A DNA stretch of 64,000 bases from Spirosoma oryzae (GTDB lineage Bacteria; Bacteroidota; Bacteroidia; Cytophagales; Spirosomataceae), in contig NZ_PVTE01000011.1 in NCBI RefSeq assembly GCF_003002825.1, positions 124,001 to 188,000 on the forward strand, written 5' to 3'. A program made the translations under genes and the position numbers. Shown here piece by piece: positions 8,478 to 16,623 of this stretch (the stretch's first letter is position 1; each line of letters opens with the position of its first letter). Under the pieces are notes generated by a model. It saw only the letters and a list, made by a program, of their open reading frames with translations, did no database searches and was not told the DNA's origin.

Positions 8478-8915
8478 ATGAAAATAAGCCAAATTCTACA
8501 GGGAAAGTCTATCAATGCGCTGTTCTCGGTTGGCTCGGGAGAAACTGTACTCGATGCGCTGAAATTGATGGCCGAAAAAAACATTGGGGCCGTGCTGGTC
8601 GTCGACAATGGTGAGCTGACGGGGATCTTTTCTGAACGCGATTATGCCCGCAAAATCGTGCTGAAGGGCCGCCATTCCGACGATACGCTGGTGCGCGACG
8701 TCATGACGCCTAACGTGATTACCATCGAACCGGAACAGCGGCTGGAAGACTGCATGCAGATCATGTCCGATAAGCACATCCGGCACCTACCCGTCATGGA
8801 AGCGGGTAAACTCATCGGTATCATCTCGATCAACGACGTCGTAACGGCCATCATCCGCGACCAGAAAACGCGCATCGACTCGCTGGAAAGCTATATCTCC
8901 GGTAGCCCATACTAA
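8478..8915 (+). CDS. Tandem CBS domain protein
   Basis: 145 residues made almost entirely of two CBS domains (about 10-65 and 75-135). Characteristic patterns are GAVLVVDNGELTGIFSERDYARKI in the first and HIRHLPVMEAGKLIGIISINDVV in the second. CBS pairs bind adenine nucleotides and regulate partner proteins or sense energy charge; no partner domain is fused here. The target is unknown. It is divergent from the helicase gene and is followed by a family A palindrome and then a promoter for a NUDIX gene, so it is likely a single-gene transcript. Confidence 0.92.
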   Translation: MKISQILQGKSINALFSVGSGETVLDALKLMAEKNIGAVLVVDNGELTGIFSERDYARKIVLKGRHSDDTLVRDVMTPNVITIEPEQRLEDCMQIMSDKHIRHLPVMEAGKLIGIISINDVVTAIIRDQKTRIDSLESYISGSPY

Positions 8916-8923
8916 TACCGGTT

Positions 8924-9018
8924 CGACGGTTTTCGGTATACGGTTTACACACGTATCATGGGATTGGTAGCAGCGATACGAACGACTCCGTAAACCGTGT
9001 ACTGAAAACCGCAAACCA
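8924..9018. repeat. Dispersed intergenic palindrome, word family A, copy A1
   Basis: The left arm 8924-8953 (CGGTTTTCGGTATACGG words) pairs with the right arm 8989-9018, about 20 of 22 positions in the core matching. It lies between the CBS gene and the TAnnTTTG box of the NUDIX gene, so it is probably outside the NUDIX transcript. Confidence 0.75.
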
Positions 9019-9029
9019 AAGAAATCCAC

Positions 9030-9037
9030 TACCTTTG
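9030..9037 (+). promoter_or_regulatory. -7 promoter box TACCTTTG for the NUDIX gene
   Basis: Exact match to the Bacteroidota -7 consensus TAnnTTTG, 23 nt before the GTG start. A clear -33 TTG was not found. The same octamer precedes mntR at 18151-18158. Confidence 0.6.
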
Positions 9038-9060
9038 CGTCCCAAAATATTGATTTTGCT

Positions 9061-9561
9061 GTGACGCAGGTACTTGATAAACCCCGGCAGGAAGTGATTA
9101 CGCTGTACGGAAACCGGTTGCGGCTGCGCGTCTGCGGCCTGTATCGTCAGGACGATCAGTTGCTGATGGTACGCCACCGGGGCATCGGCCCGACAAATAC
9201 GTTCTGGTGCCCGCCGGGTGGGGGTGCGCAATTTGGCGAAGCCGCCCCTGACGCGCTGGTTCGGGAGTTCTCCGAAGAAACCGGTCTCGACATACGCGTG
9301 GGTGAACTGCTGTTTGTCAATGAGTTTATGCTGCCTCCGCTACATGCACTCGAACTGTTTTTTCGCGTCGATGCGCAGGGTGGTCAGCTGTTGGCCGGGA
9401 CCGACCCGGAGATGAGCCCCGACGGGCAGATCATCGAAGAAGTACGGCTGATGTCGTTCGATGAGATAAAATCGTATCCTCCCCACGAAGTACACGCAAT
9501 GTTCCGGTACTGTCAGTCGCTCGACGACGTGTTCGCGCTACGCGGCTATTTACCCCGTTGA
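9061..9561 (+). CDS. NUDIX hydrolase
   Basis: 166 residues. The NUDIX box runs from GGGAQFGEAAPDALVREF into SEETGL and matches GX5EX7REUXEEXGU with the metal-binding glutamates in place. The N-terminal NRLRLRVCGLYRQDDQLLMVRHRG strand and the C-terminal EEVRLMSFDEIKSYPPH are typical of the ADP-ribose/nucleotide pyrophosphatase-like fold. The substrate cannot be fixed from sequence. The start is GTG at 9061, chosen because a TAnnTTTG box lies at 9030-9037 and no ATG precedes the domain. The next gene (DUF3822) begins 88 nt downstream. Confidence 0.9.
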   Translation: MTQVLDKPRQEVITLYGNRLRLRVCGLYRQDDQLLMVRHRGIGPTNTFWCPPGGGAQFGEAAPDALVREFSEETGLDIRVGELLFVNEFMLPPLHALELFFRVDAQGGQLLAGTDPEMSPDGQIIEEVRLMSFDEIKSYPPHEVHAMFRYCQSLDDVFALRGYLPR

Positions 9562-9649
9562 CGCGGTAAACCGCCCGTTTCGATAGACCATGGATAGTTC
9601 ATTCCCTAAAAGTTAGTATGTTGTAACGTCAAACGATTGCTTCGTTCCT

Positions 9650-10540
9650 GTGCAGATCCTCCCGATGCCTACACCTACCATCAGTATCCGCTCTGACCAG
9701 TTTGGCCCGGAGCATTCGGCACGGGCGGTGCTCTGTCTGGAAGCAGGCCACGATCGGTTCCGGTTTATGGCGATGGATGGGCAGGGGCGGGGCCAGTGGC
9801 TGGAAGATTACGCCTTCCCCTCGCTACTAACGGAGCGAGCACCTACTGACCTGTTGACGGATATCTTCCGCGACCATCCCCTGCTGACGGCCGGACCGTG
9901 GCATGAGATTCGGATCAGTATCAATACGCCCTCGTTTACGCTGGTACCGCAGCCTCTGTACCGGAAAGAATATGCAGGTAGTTACCTGGCACTGATGCGG
10001 GGCAATGAGTTACCTGCTTATGAGTTTGCGCAGGCTTATCGGCACGAAAGCGAAGGTTTTCTGTCGGTGTTCAGCCTGAGCCACGCGTTAGCCGATTTTT
10101 TCTCGGAAGCCTATCCGTTGCAGCCGATGACGTTTGTGCATCAGGCGGGTGCCTTGCTCGAAGCAACAGCCGCGCTCAGTAAGCAGGCTTCCGACGAGTC
10201 GCCGGTGTATTTGTATTTCGAAGACGAGTTTGTCACAGTCATTAGCCGTGCCGGAGGGAAACTGACCTACTGTAATCGGTTTGGCTACAAAAACGCGCAG
10301 GATCTAACCTATTACGTGCTGTATATTCTGACCGAGCTGTCGATAAATCCCGAAACGGTGGTCGTTATGTTGTATGGTGAGATCACCCCGTTCGCCGAGC
10401 AGTATACGGAATTAAGCCGGTTTCTGGCCCATCTTCGATTTGGGACTTATCCCACAGCCCTGACGCTGAGCGACGATTTCAGCGACCTGCCTGACCATCG
10501 TTACCTAAGCTTGTACGGACTTTGTCTGATGGGAGACTAG
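9650..10540 (+). CDS. DUF3822 family protein
   Basis: 296 residues if read from GTG at 9650; an ATG at 9665 gives 291 and is equally possible. The sequence shows the layout of DUF3822: a conserved N-terminal strand pair (ARAVLCLEAGHDRFRFMAM), a central EFAQAYRHESEGFLSVFSLSHALADFF, and a C-terminal half with SPVYLYFEDEFVTVISRAGGKLTYCNRF, which suggests an actin/hexokinase-like fold. The biochemical function is unknown. In many Bacteroidota this gene sits beside rsmD and coaD; here coaD follows directly after 33 nt and rsmD is not present between them. Confidence 0.85.
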   Translation: MQILPMPTPTISIRSDQFGPEHSARAVLCLEAGHDRFRFMAMDGQGRGQWLEDYAFPSLLTERAPTDLLTDIFRDHPLLTAGPWHEIRISINTPSFTLVPQPLYRKEYAGSYLALMRGNELPAYEFAQAYRHESEGFLSVFSLSHALADFFSEAYPLQPMTFVHQAGALLEATAALSKQASDESPVYLYFEDEFVTVISRAGGKLTYCNRFGYKNAQDLTYYVLYILTELSINPETVVVMLYGEITPFAEQYTELSRFLAHLRFGTYPTALTLSDDFSDLPDHRYLSLYGLCLMGD

Positions 10541-10573
10541 ACGCGCTGTCGTCGCAACTGCTCCCTGTCATCT

Positions 10574-11032
10574 ATGAAAAAAATAGCGTTGTTTCCTGGC
10601 TCGTTCGATCCGTTCACCCGTGGTCACGAAGATATTGTCCGGCGCGGACTGAAACTGTTTGATGAGGTCGTCATCGGCATCGGCAAAAACGCCCGCAAGG
10701 ACCGGTATTTTCCGCTGGAGCAGATGATTGGCTTGATCGAAGAAGCGTTTGCGGGTGAGCCGGCCGTTCGGGTGATCAGTTACGACGACCTGACGGCCAC
10801 CGTAGCCCGCGACATTGGTGCCCGCTTCCTGTTGCGCGGATTGCGCAACACCACCGACTTCGAGTACGAAAACGGTATTTCGCAGGTAAACCGCTACATA
10901 TACGAAGACGTCGAAACGGTCTTTTTGATTACGTCGCCCGAATTGTCACCCATCAGTTCGAGTATTATTCGCGACTTGCACCGATACGGGAAAAACGTCG
11001 ACCCGTTCCTGCCGTATAAATTGGTGGAATGA
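10574..11032 (+). CDS. coaD: Phosphopantetheine adenylyltransferase
   Basis: Transfers AMP from ATP to 4'-phosphopantetheine, the penultimate step of coenzyme A synthesis in the cytoplasm. The 152-residue length is typical. The nucleotidyltransferase signature GSFDPFTRGH spans residues 9-18 (the T/HxGH motif ends with His18), the substrate loop RGLRNTTDFEYE is present, and the C-terminal ISSSIIRDL holds the conserved ISSTxxR-like motif. It follows DUF3822 after 33 nt and is likely co-transcribed. Its stop codon overlaps the left arm of a family B palindrome, which separates it from the convergent NUDIX gene. Confidence 0.96.
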   Translation: MKKIALFPGSFDPFTRGHEDIVRRGLKLFDEVVIGIGKNARKDRYFPLEQMIGLIEEAFAGEPAVRVISYDDLTATVARDIGARFLLRGLRNTTDFEYENGISQVNRYIYEDVETVFLITSPELSPISSSIIRDLHRYGKNVDPFLPYKLVE

Positions 11033-11106
11033 TTGAGTGATGGAATGATTGAATGAGTTCATGCGCCAGCCCATTCAATTATTCCATCATTCTATCACTC
11101 AATCAG
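11028..11106. repeat. Dispersed intergenic palindrome, word family B (GATTGAATGA words), copy B1
   Basis: The left arm 11030-11055 repeats words like GATTGAGTGATGGAATGATT. The right arm 11072-11106 is its imperfect reverse complement. The loop contains GCGCCAGCC at 11063-11071. The element overlaps the coaD stop and nearly reaches the convergent NUDIX stop, so it can act as a shared terminator. The sister copy is at 20064-20151. Confidence 0.75.
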
Positions 11107-11111
11107 TCTAT

Positions 11112-11801
11112 TTATTTCTGGCTTTCTTCGACGACGAAGCGGATTGAGCTGAACGAGTTCGTGAGCGCCTGCTGCGTTTGGCGTGAGTCGAGCCAGGCGA
11201 GTTGTTCGATGCCTTCTTCCGCTTGCGGAGCCATGTTAGCATCGCTGACGACTGTCATGTGGTACCACTTCGTACGCTTCAGAATCCGGCTACCGTTGAG
11301 GGCGTAGTTGTGCCAGGTCGTGCAGATACGTTCGCCCACACGGACACGCACGCCCGTTTCTTCTTCAACTTCGCGGGCGGCTCCTTCGCGCGACGATTCG
11401 CCACCGTCGAGTTTGCCTTTGGGTAGATCCCAGACACCCCGCCGAAACATCATCAGGATTTTGTTGTCTTTTCCAACGACACCGCCGGCCGCTTTGATGA
11501 TCTTGAAGTTTTTCTTAACAGCCGCTTCACAGTCGGACTTGCTGATACAACCCAGCGTAATCGATAGCAAGTGGCCCGATTTCGTTTTCTGAAGGAGCGC
11601 CAGCAGTTTGTCGACGGTGACAGGCGTGGCATTTAGAATGAGCAAGTGCCCAATCAGTGCTTCTCCTTTGAGCGCAGTCAGTCGGGCATCGATGGTATTG
11701 TCAAAATCTGTCGTTGAAGGCTGCGTAGGCGACCCTGTCAGGCGAGTCGCCGTTTTCAGACCGATGAGCCGCAGGGGGCGGTCGTCAATAAAGACAATCA
11801 T
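11112..11801 (-). CDS. NUDIX hydrolase with N-terminal extension
   Basis: 229 residues in two parts. Residues 1 to about 105 form an N-terminal region without a recognised family (IGHLLILNATPVTVDKLLALLQ). From about 106 a NUDIX domain starts (AAGGVVGKDNKILMMFRRGVWDLPKGKLDGGES), with the box GKLDGGESSREGAAREV continuing into EEETGV, so the catalytic glutamates are intact. The DLPKGK form before the box is common in diadenosine polyphosphate and ADP-ribose-type hydrolases, but the substrate is open. A TAnnTTTG box on the minus strand at 11828-11835 supports the ATG at 11799-11801. It diverges from the CorC-like gene. Confidence 0.88.
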   Translation of the reverse strand: MIVFIDDRPLRLIGLKTATRLTGSPTQPSTTDFDNTIDARLTALKGEALIGHLLILNATPVTVDKLLALLQKTKSGHLLSITLGCISKSDCEAAVKKNFKIIKAAGGVVGKDNKILMMFRRGVWDLPKGKLDGGESSREGAAREVEEETGVRVRVGERICTTWHNYALNGSRILKRTKWYHMTVVSDANMAPQAEEGIEQLAWLDSRQTQQALTNSFSSIRFVVEESQK

Positions 11802-11827
11802 GCAGGAAAAATAAATAAGTAACAGGG

Positions 11828-11835
11828 CAAAAGTA
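11828..11835 (-). promoter_or_regulatory. -7 promoter box TACTTTTG for the minus-strand NUDIX gene
   Basis: The plus strand reads CAAAAGTA, an exact TAnnTTTG on the minus strand, 27 nt before the ATG. It forms a divergent promoter pair with the box at 11892-11899. Confidence 0.6.
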
Positions 11836-11891
11836 ACGAAACGGGCGGTCTAATAGGCTGCTATCTGGGGCGGAAACCTGCCCTATTATGC

Positions 11892-11899
11892 TATTTTTG
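11892..11899 (+). promoter_or_regulatory. -7 promoter box TATTTTTG for the CorC/HlyC-like gene
   Basis: Exact TAnnTTTG match 24 nt before the GTG start at 11923. No clear -33 TTG is seen. Confidence 0.55.
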
Positions 11900-11922
11900 C
11901 GCCGGGCCAATCCTCTCCCTGT

Positions 11923-13209
11923 GTGGAACTACTAATAATTCTGTTGCTGACGATTCTGAATGGGGTGTTTTCCATGTCAGAAATTGCCCTTGTTTCCTCT
12001 CGAAAATCGCGGTTCGAAGCGGCCGCGAAAAATGGCGATCGACAGGCGCAGAATGCACTTGACCTGGCCAATGCTCCCAACCGCTTTCTGTCGACCGTAC
12101 AAATCGGTATCACACTGATCGGTTTACTGACGGGTATTTTCTCCGGCGACAGTGTCACAACCGATGTCGAAAATTACGTCGCCCAGATTGCCATTCTGAA
12201 ACCATACGCGCACTCGGTCTCGGTGGTGCTGGTGCTGATCGTGCTGACTTACGTGTCGCTGGTGCTGGGTGAACTCGTCCCGAAGCGGATCGGTCTGTCG
12301 AACCCCGAAGGCATCGCTAAAACGATGGCGGCTCCCATGATGCTGGTGTCAAAACTGACGTCGCCCTTCATTGCACTGCTGACGTTCTCCAGTGATACGC
12401 TGATTAAACTACTGGGTATCAAGCCCAACGACAGCGCCGTAACGGAAGAGGAAATCAAAAGTCTGATTCAGGAAGGAACGACGGGTGGGGCCATCGAAGA
12501 AATCGAGCAGGAGATCGTGCAGAACGTCTTTCAGCTTGGCGACCGTAAGATCACGTCGCTGATGACCAACCGGCAGGAGATCGTGTACCTCGATCTGGAA
12601 GACGATGTCGAGGAGAATAAAGCAAAAATTACGGAATACCGGCACTCGGTGTTCCCGCTCTGTAACGGCGGTGTCGATGAAGTCGTCGGGTTGATTTATA
12701 CCAAAGATTTTCTGGGCAAAGACCTTGATACGGAACTGCTTCGGTTGAACGACCTGAAACGCGACGCGCTCTTTGTACCGGAAAACAACCGGGCCTATCA
12801 GGTGCTGGAACGGTTCCGCGAACGCCGGCAGTACGTCGGGGTTATCGTCGATGAATACGGGGGAGTGTTGGGTATTGTTACGCTCAACGACATTCTGGAC
12901 GTACTGGTTGGTGACATTGATGACAATACGGACGACTACGAAATCAGGAAGCGTGACGACGGTAGCTTCCTGATCGACGCGCAATTGCCGTTCGAGGATT
13001 TTCTGTCGTACTTCGACATTACGATTACCCCTCAGAATCGCCGGGACCTGACCGGATTCGATACGCTGGGTGGATTTGCCCTGCATATCCTGAAGGATAT
13101 TCCGCAGACTGGTGAGCAGTTTGCGTGGCAGTCGTACCGTTTTGAAATTGTCGACATGGACAAAAGCCGTATCGATAAGATCATGGTTTGGAAGGCTGCT
13201 GAAGACTAG
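11923..13209 (+). CDS. CNNM/CorC/HlyC-type membrane protein (hemolysin family)
   Basis: 428 residues. The N-terminal DUF21/CNNM transmembrane domain (about 1-150) starts with LLTILNGVFSMSEIALVSSRKSR and includes the LVLGELVPKRIGLSNPE motif. It is followed by EEEIKSLIQEG, a CBS pair (about 200-330, with FRERRQYVGVIVDEYGGVLGIVTLNDILD), and a C-terminal CorC_HlyC domain (about 345-428). Related proteins are linked to magnesium or cobalt export and divalent cation balance; the haemolysin name is historical. The GTG start at 11923 fits the promoter box 24 nt upstream. It is probably monocistronic. Confidence 0.92.
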   Translation: MELLIILLLTILNGVFSMSEIALVSSRKSRFEAAAKNGDRQAQNALDLANAPNRFLSTVQIGITLIGLLTGIFSGDSVTTDVENYVAQIAILKPYAHSVSVVLVLIVLTYVSLVLGELVPKRIGLSNPEGIAKTMAAPMMLVSKLTSPFIALLTFSSDTLIKLLGIKPNDSAVTEEEIKSLIQEGTTGGAIEEIEQEIVQNVFQLGDRKITSLMTNRQEIVYLDLEDDVEENKAKITEYRHSVFPLCNGGVDEVVGLIYTKDFLGKDLDTELLRLNDLKRDALFVPENNRAYQVLERFRERRQYVGVIVDEYGGVLGIVTLNDILDVLVGDIDDNTDDYEIRKRDDGSFLIDAQLPFEDFLSYFDITITPQNRRDLTGFDTLGGFALHILKDIPQTGEQFAWQSYRFEIVDMDKSRIDKIMVWKAAED

Positions 13210-13296
13210 GAGGCCAAACAGTCTGGCCCGGTGGCGCGTTTAGCTGTCATGAATTAGTAACGATCAGTGCATACTGAACAGCTAAACACAACACGT

Positions 13297-13620
13297 ATGA
13301 GCACCAACGACAACAGCGAGCGCCCGCTCCGCAACGTACCCTCCGGCCTGGACAACGATCCAAACGCCGACGAAGAAATCATCAACCAGCAACGGGACAA
13401 AACGGCGACTGACTTAGAACCTGCCGACGCCGATCCCGCGCCGATTGCAGCCGACAACCTATCGGACAACATCGCCTACGCACTCGATGGTAGCGGTCCC
13501 GGCCCAACGGGTGCCAAACCACAGGTCGAGGAGCATAAACCCATAAGCGAAGGCGTTACCGGAGCCAATCTGGAGGAGGAAGAAGAAAATCTGGCGAAGA
13601 AAATCAAGCTTAAAGAGTAG
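13297..13620 (+). CDS. Small acidic, probably disordered hypothetical protein
   Basis: 107 residues, not recognised. It is rich in Asp, Glu, Asn, Pro and Ala, with no hydrophobic segment and no predicted globular core (for example DKTATDLEPADADPAPIAAD and LEEEEENLAKKIKLKE). The low-complexity acidic make-up suggests an intrinsically disordered cytoplasmic protein. The ATG at 13297 is preferred over an in-frame GTG at 13267 because the upstream ten residues look like leader sequence. Its last 11 bases overlap the end of the convergent cobW-like gene. Codon use resembles its neighbours, so it is likely real, but no function can be proposed. Confidence 0.6.
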   Translation: MSTNDNSERPLRNVPSGLDNDPNADEEIINQQRDKTATDLEPADADPAPIAADNLSDNIAYALDGSGPGPTGAKPQVEEHKPISEGVTGANLEEEEENLAKKIKLKE

Positions 13621-14671
13621 GCGTTTTCAGCAGCGTAGTCGAGTTGGTAATCTGCCACGACGATTCTTTCGACAGGCACTGACGGAGCATTTTCTCGAAG
13701 TCTTCCGGCTTCAGCAATTTGCCGATGATGACCACGCGGCTAAGCTGCTCTTCGTCTTCCTGCCAGGGTGTTCCTTCCAGTAACGTTATATTTTTCCCCA
13801 CCGATTGAATGATCCACCGCTCCTTGCGGGTCTGGTCATAAATAATACCCTTGACACGGTAAATGTCCTGCCCCTGAAATAGCAGCAAGGTCATCAGTCG
13901 GTGGTACAAGCTCGTCAGGTCCATCGATTCCGTGAAGCGGAAGCTGAGCGAGACAATGTCGCTGTGCTTATGATGATGGTGATTAGAACCCGATGCCGAT
14001 GAACGTGGTTTGACAACCGGCACCTTCGCGACCGGCCGGCTGGGGGTGAACCGACCGGGTTTATCAGGCGCAATCGCTGTTCGGGTGAACGCCATGATCG
14101 CTTCGATCGGATAGTCCTCTTTGTGCCCCGTCAGAATCTGCGCCATCGGATTCATTCCCTGTAGCATCTCGACAAGCTTCGCCAGATACACCGTCGACAC
14201 CCGGTCTGTTTTGTTGATAACAATCAGGTCGCTGAACGAAATCTGGGCGATGGCTTCCTCCGTATCGCGCAGCTGATCTTCCACCAGTTCCGCGTCGACA
14301 AGGCAGACAACGCGTTTCAGACTAAAATCACGTTGCACAGCTGGCAACATCAGAAAGGGGAGTGCTACGTTGGCCGGATCGGCGATACCGGTAGTCTCGA
14401 TAATCAGTTCATCGAACCGGTCGCTTCGGTCGTTCAATTCCTCAAGCACAGTCAACAGGTCGTCGTTGAGCGAGCAGCATAGACAGCCATTGCTCAGCTC
14501 AACGATGTCGACGTCGGGGCGGATGACCATATCGCCGTCGATGCCTTCTTTCCCAAATTCATTCTCGATCAGGGCAAAGCGCGTGTGCGGGCGCGTATTC
14601 ATCAGCGCGTTGAGTAGCGTCGTTTTGCCGGCCCCCAGGAAACCGGTTAGTATCGTTACGTCTTTTGGCAT
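13610..14671 (-). CDS. CobW/COG0523-family GTP-binding metallochaperone
   Basis: 353 residues of the G3E GTPase family. The P-loop is GFLGAGKTT (residues 10-18). The metal-binding CXCC motif GCLCC has cysteines at 63, 65 and 66. The Walker B/Mg region is ELIIETTGIADP, and the base-recognition motif is VINKTD. A histidine cluster lies near residues 229-234 (HHHHKH), common in members that handle zinc or nickel. The C-terminal CobW_C part includes LLLFQGQDIYRVKGII and ERWIIQSVGKN. It probably delivers a transition metal to a client in the cytoplasm; which metal cannot be told, and no zur site or client gene is adjacent. Confidence 0.92.
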   Translation of the reverse strand: MPKDVTILTGFLGAGKTTLLNALMNTRPHTRFALIENEFGKEGIDGDMVIRPDVDIVELSNGCLCCSLNDDLLTVLEELNDRSDRFDELIIETTGIADPANVALPFLMLPAVQRDFSLKRVVCLVDAELVEDQLRDTEEAIAQISFSDLIVINKTDRVSTVYLAKLVEMLQGMNPMAQILTGHKEDYPIEAIMAFTRTAIAPDKPGRFTPSRPVAKVPVVKPRSSASGSNHHHHKHSDIVSLSFRFTESMDLTSLYHRLMTLLLFQGQDIYRVKGIIYDQTRKERWIIQSVGKNITLLEGTPWQEDEEQLSRVVIIGKLLKPEDFEKMLRQCLSKESSWQITNSTTLLKTPTL

Positions 14672-14715
14672 CGCATTAATTCAGGTATACCCTACTGTAT
14701 GTCGCTTCTACGCGC

Positions 14716-16491
14716 TTATACCACTTCCTTGTATTGCATCCGGTAGAGGTTGGCGTAGAAGTCACCCCGCTGGAGCAGCTGTTCGTGCGTGCCCTGCTCA
14801 ACAATCCGACCTTTGTCGACCACAATAATGTTGTTTGCCTTCTGAATGGTCGATAACCGGTGGGCAATCACAATGGCTGTACGACCTTTCATCAGCGTAC
14901 TGATTGCCTGCTGAATCATCTCCTCCGTTTCCGTATCGACCGATGACGTGGCCTCATCAAGAACAATAATTTTCGGGTCCTGCACCATGGCCCGCACAAA
15001 CGAGATAAGCTGGCGCTGTCCTACTGACAGTGTTGAACCCCGTTCCATTACGTTGTACTGATAGCCGCCCGGCAGCCGTTCGATCAGGTCGTGAACACCG
15101 ACCAGTTTGGCTGCTTCGATCATCTTTTCCCGACTGATACGTTTGTCGCCGAGGGTGATGTTGTTTTCAATGGTGTCGGAGAAAAGAAACACGTCCTGCA
15201 AAACAACGCCAATGTTTCGGCGCAGGTGGCCCAGTTCGTAGTCGTGCACGTCGGTGCCGTCGATGCATATTTCGCCTTTATTGATGTCGTAGAAGCGGCT
15301 AAGCAGGTTGATAATCGAAGACTTACCCGCGCCGGTAGCGCCCACAAAAGCCACTGTTTCACCGGCTTTCACGCGGAAGCTGATGTCACGCAGTACCCAG
15401 TTCTCGTCGTTGTAGGCAAACCAGACATCGTCGAAGCTAACGTCGCCCCGGATGGTAGCGGGCGCGAATTTGCCGTTGTCGACCGTGTATTCGTCGCTGT
15501 CGAGGAGTTTGATGATCCGGTCGGTGCTGACGATACCCATTTGCAGCGTGTTGAACCGGTCAGCCAGCATCCGGATCGGACGGAAGAACAGGTTGATAAA
15601 CATCACGAAGGCCGTGACGGTACCGAATGTGATGTCGGCATGAATAATTTGCCGCGCCCCGTACCAGACGACCAGCCCTACGGCGACCGCCGAAATAATG
15701 TCGGCAACGGGGTAATAAACCGAGTAATACCAGATCGAGCGAATGTTGGCCCGGCGGTGTTCGTCATTGATGTCGCGGAATTTATCGGCTTCAATTTTCT
15801 CACTGCCGAAAATCTGCACGATGCTCATGCCGGTGATATGTTCCTGCACAAACGAGTTCAGATTGGCCACCGCCGTCCGCACTTCGTTGAACGACGTTTT
15901 AATTTTTTCCTTGAACACATACGTGCTGAACAGCATGAGCGGAATGGTCGACAGGCTGATGAGCGCCAGCCGCCAGTCGGTATACAGCATTACACCGATA
16001 ATCAGGACCAGTTGCAGAATGTCGCCCGCAATGGCGGCCATGCCTTCGCTAAACACATCGGCCAGCGTTTCGACATCGGAAATGGACCGTGTCACCAGCC
16101 GACCGATAGGCGTGTTGTCGAAGAATTTCAGCCGGAGCGTCAGAATTTTGCGATAGAGCTGGACCCGAATGTCGCGGATAATGTACTGCCCCAGCCAGCC
16201 CGACAGATAGGTGTTGGAAAACTGGACAATGGCCTGTACCACCAGTACCGACAGCATGATGATGAGCATGGTGGTGAGCTGGTTGTAGTCGCCGGCGCTG
16301 ATGACGTTGTCGATCGTGTAGCGAATCAGCAGGGGTGTCAGCGGGGCCAGGCAGGCCGCCAGCATGATAATGGCGACCAACCCGAAAAAGCGACCCCGAT
16401 ACGGTTGTACGAAGGCATAGAGTCGCTTGAGTATAGCCACGTCAAAGATGCGGCCGGCCGTCGATTCGGCACTTTTGGTTTCTTGGCTCAC
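14716..16491 (-). CDS. ABC transporter, fused permease and ATPase (MsbA/lipid-exporter type)
   Basis: 591-residue half-transporter acting as a homodimer or heterodimer in the inner membrane. The N-terminal transmembrane domain (about 25-320, six helices) contains RFFDNTPIGRLVTRSISDVETL-like coupling sequence. The ATPase domain (about 350-590) has Walker A GATGAGKSS, the signature LSVGQRQL, Walker B IIVLDEATSSVD, and the switch histidine in IAHRLSTIQ. The topology and the TPLLIRYTIDNV start fit lipid or drug exporters such as MsbA or BmrA-type pumps; the substrate is not determined. The start is GTG at 16489-16491. A second ABC half is not adjacent, which argues for a homodimer. Confidence 0.93.
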   Translation of the reverse strand: MSQETKSAESTAGRIFDVAILKRLYAFVQPYRGRFFGLVAIIMLAACLAPLTPLLIRYTIDNVISAGDYNQLTTMLIIMLSVLVVQAIVQFSNTYLSGWLGQYIIRDIRVQLYRKILTLRLKFFDNTPIGRLVTRSISDVETLADVFSEGMAAIAGDILQLVLIIGVMLYTDWRLALISLSTIPLMLFSTYVFKEKIKTSFNEVRTAVANLNSFVQEHITGMSIVQIFGSEKIEADKFRDINDEHRRANIRSIWYYSVYYPVADIISAVAVGLVVWYGARQIIHADITFGTVTAFVMFINLFFRPIRMLADRFNTLQMGIVSTDRIIKLLDSDEYTVDNGKFAPATIRGDVSFDDVWFAYNDENWVLRDISFRVKAGETVAFVGATGAGKSSIINLLSRFYDINKGEICIDGTDVHDYELGHLRRNIGVVLQDVFLFSDTIENNITLGDKRISREKMIEAAKLVGVHDLIERLPGGYQYNVMERGSTLSVGQRQLISFVRAMVQDPKIIVLDEATSSVDTETEEMIQQAISTLMKGRTAIVIAHRLSTIQKANNIIVVDKGRIVEQGTHEQLLQRGDFYANLYRMQYKEVV

Positions 16492-16623
16492 GGAAAACAG
16501 GAGAGTTCAGCAGGATAACCCAATCGACGCATTGAACGTTTCCATGCCGCTACTATTCCTCGTAGCCGATCGAGTACCGGTGAGTCTACCCTTCGATTCG
16601 CTCGCAAAGGCGGCTGGCTTACG

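Noticed and set aside
15091-16518. A 475-codon open frame on the plus strand
   Set aside because: It lies fully antisense to the ABC transporter gene, whose domains are clear. The His/Asp/Val-rich translation is typical of the antisense of a high-GC gene.
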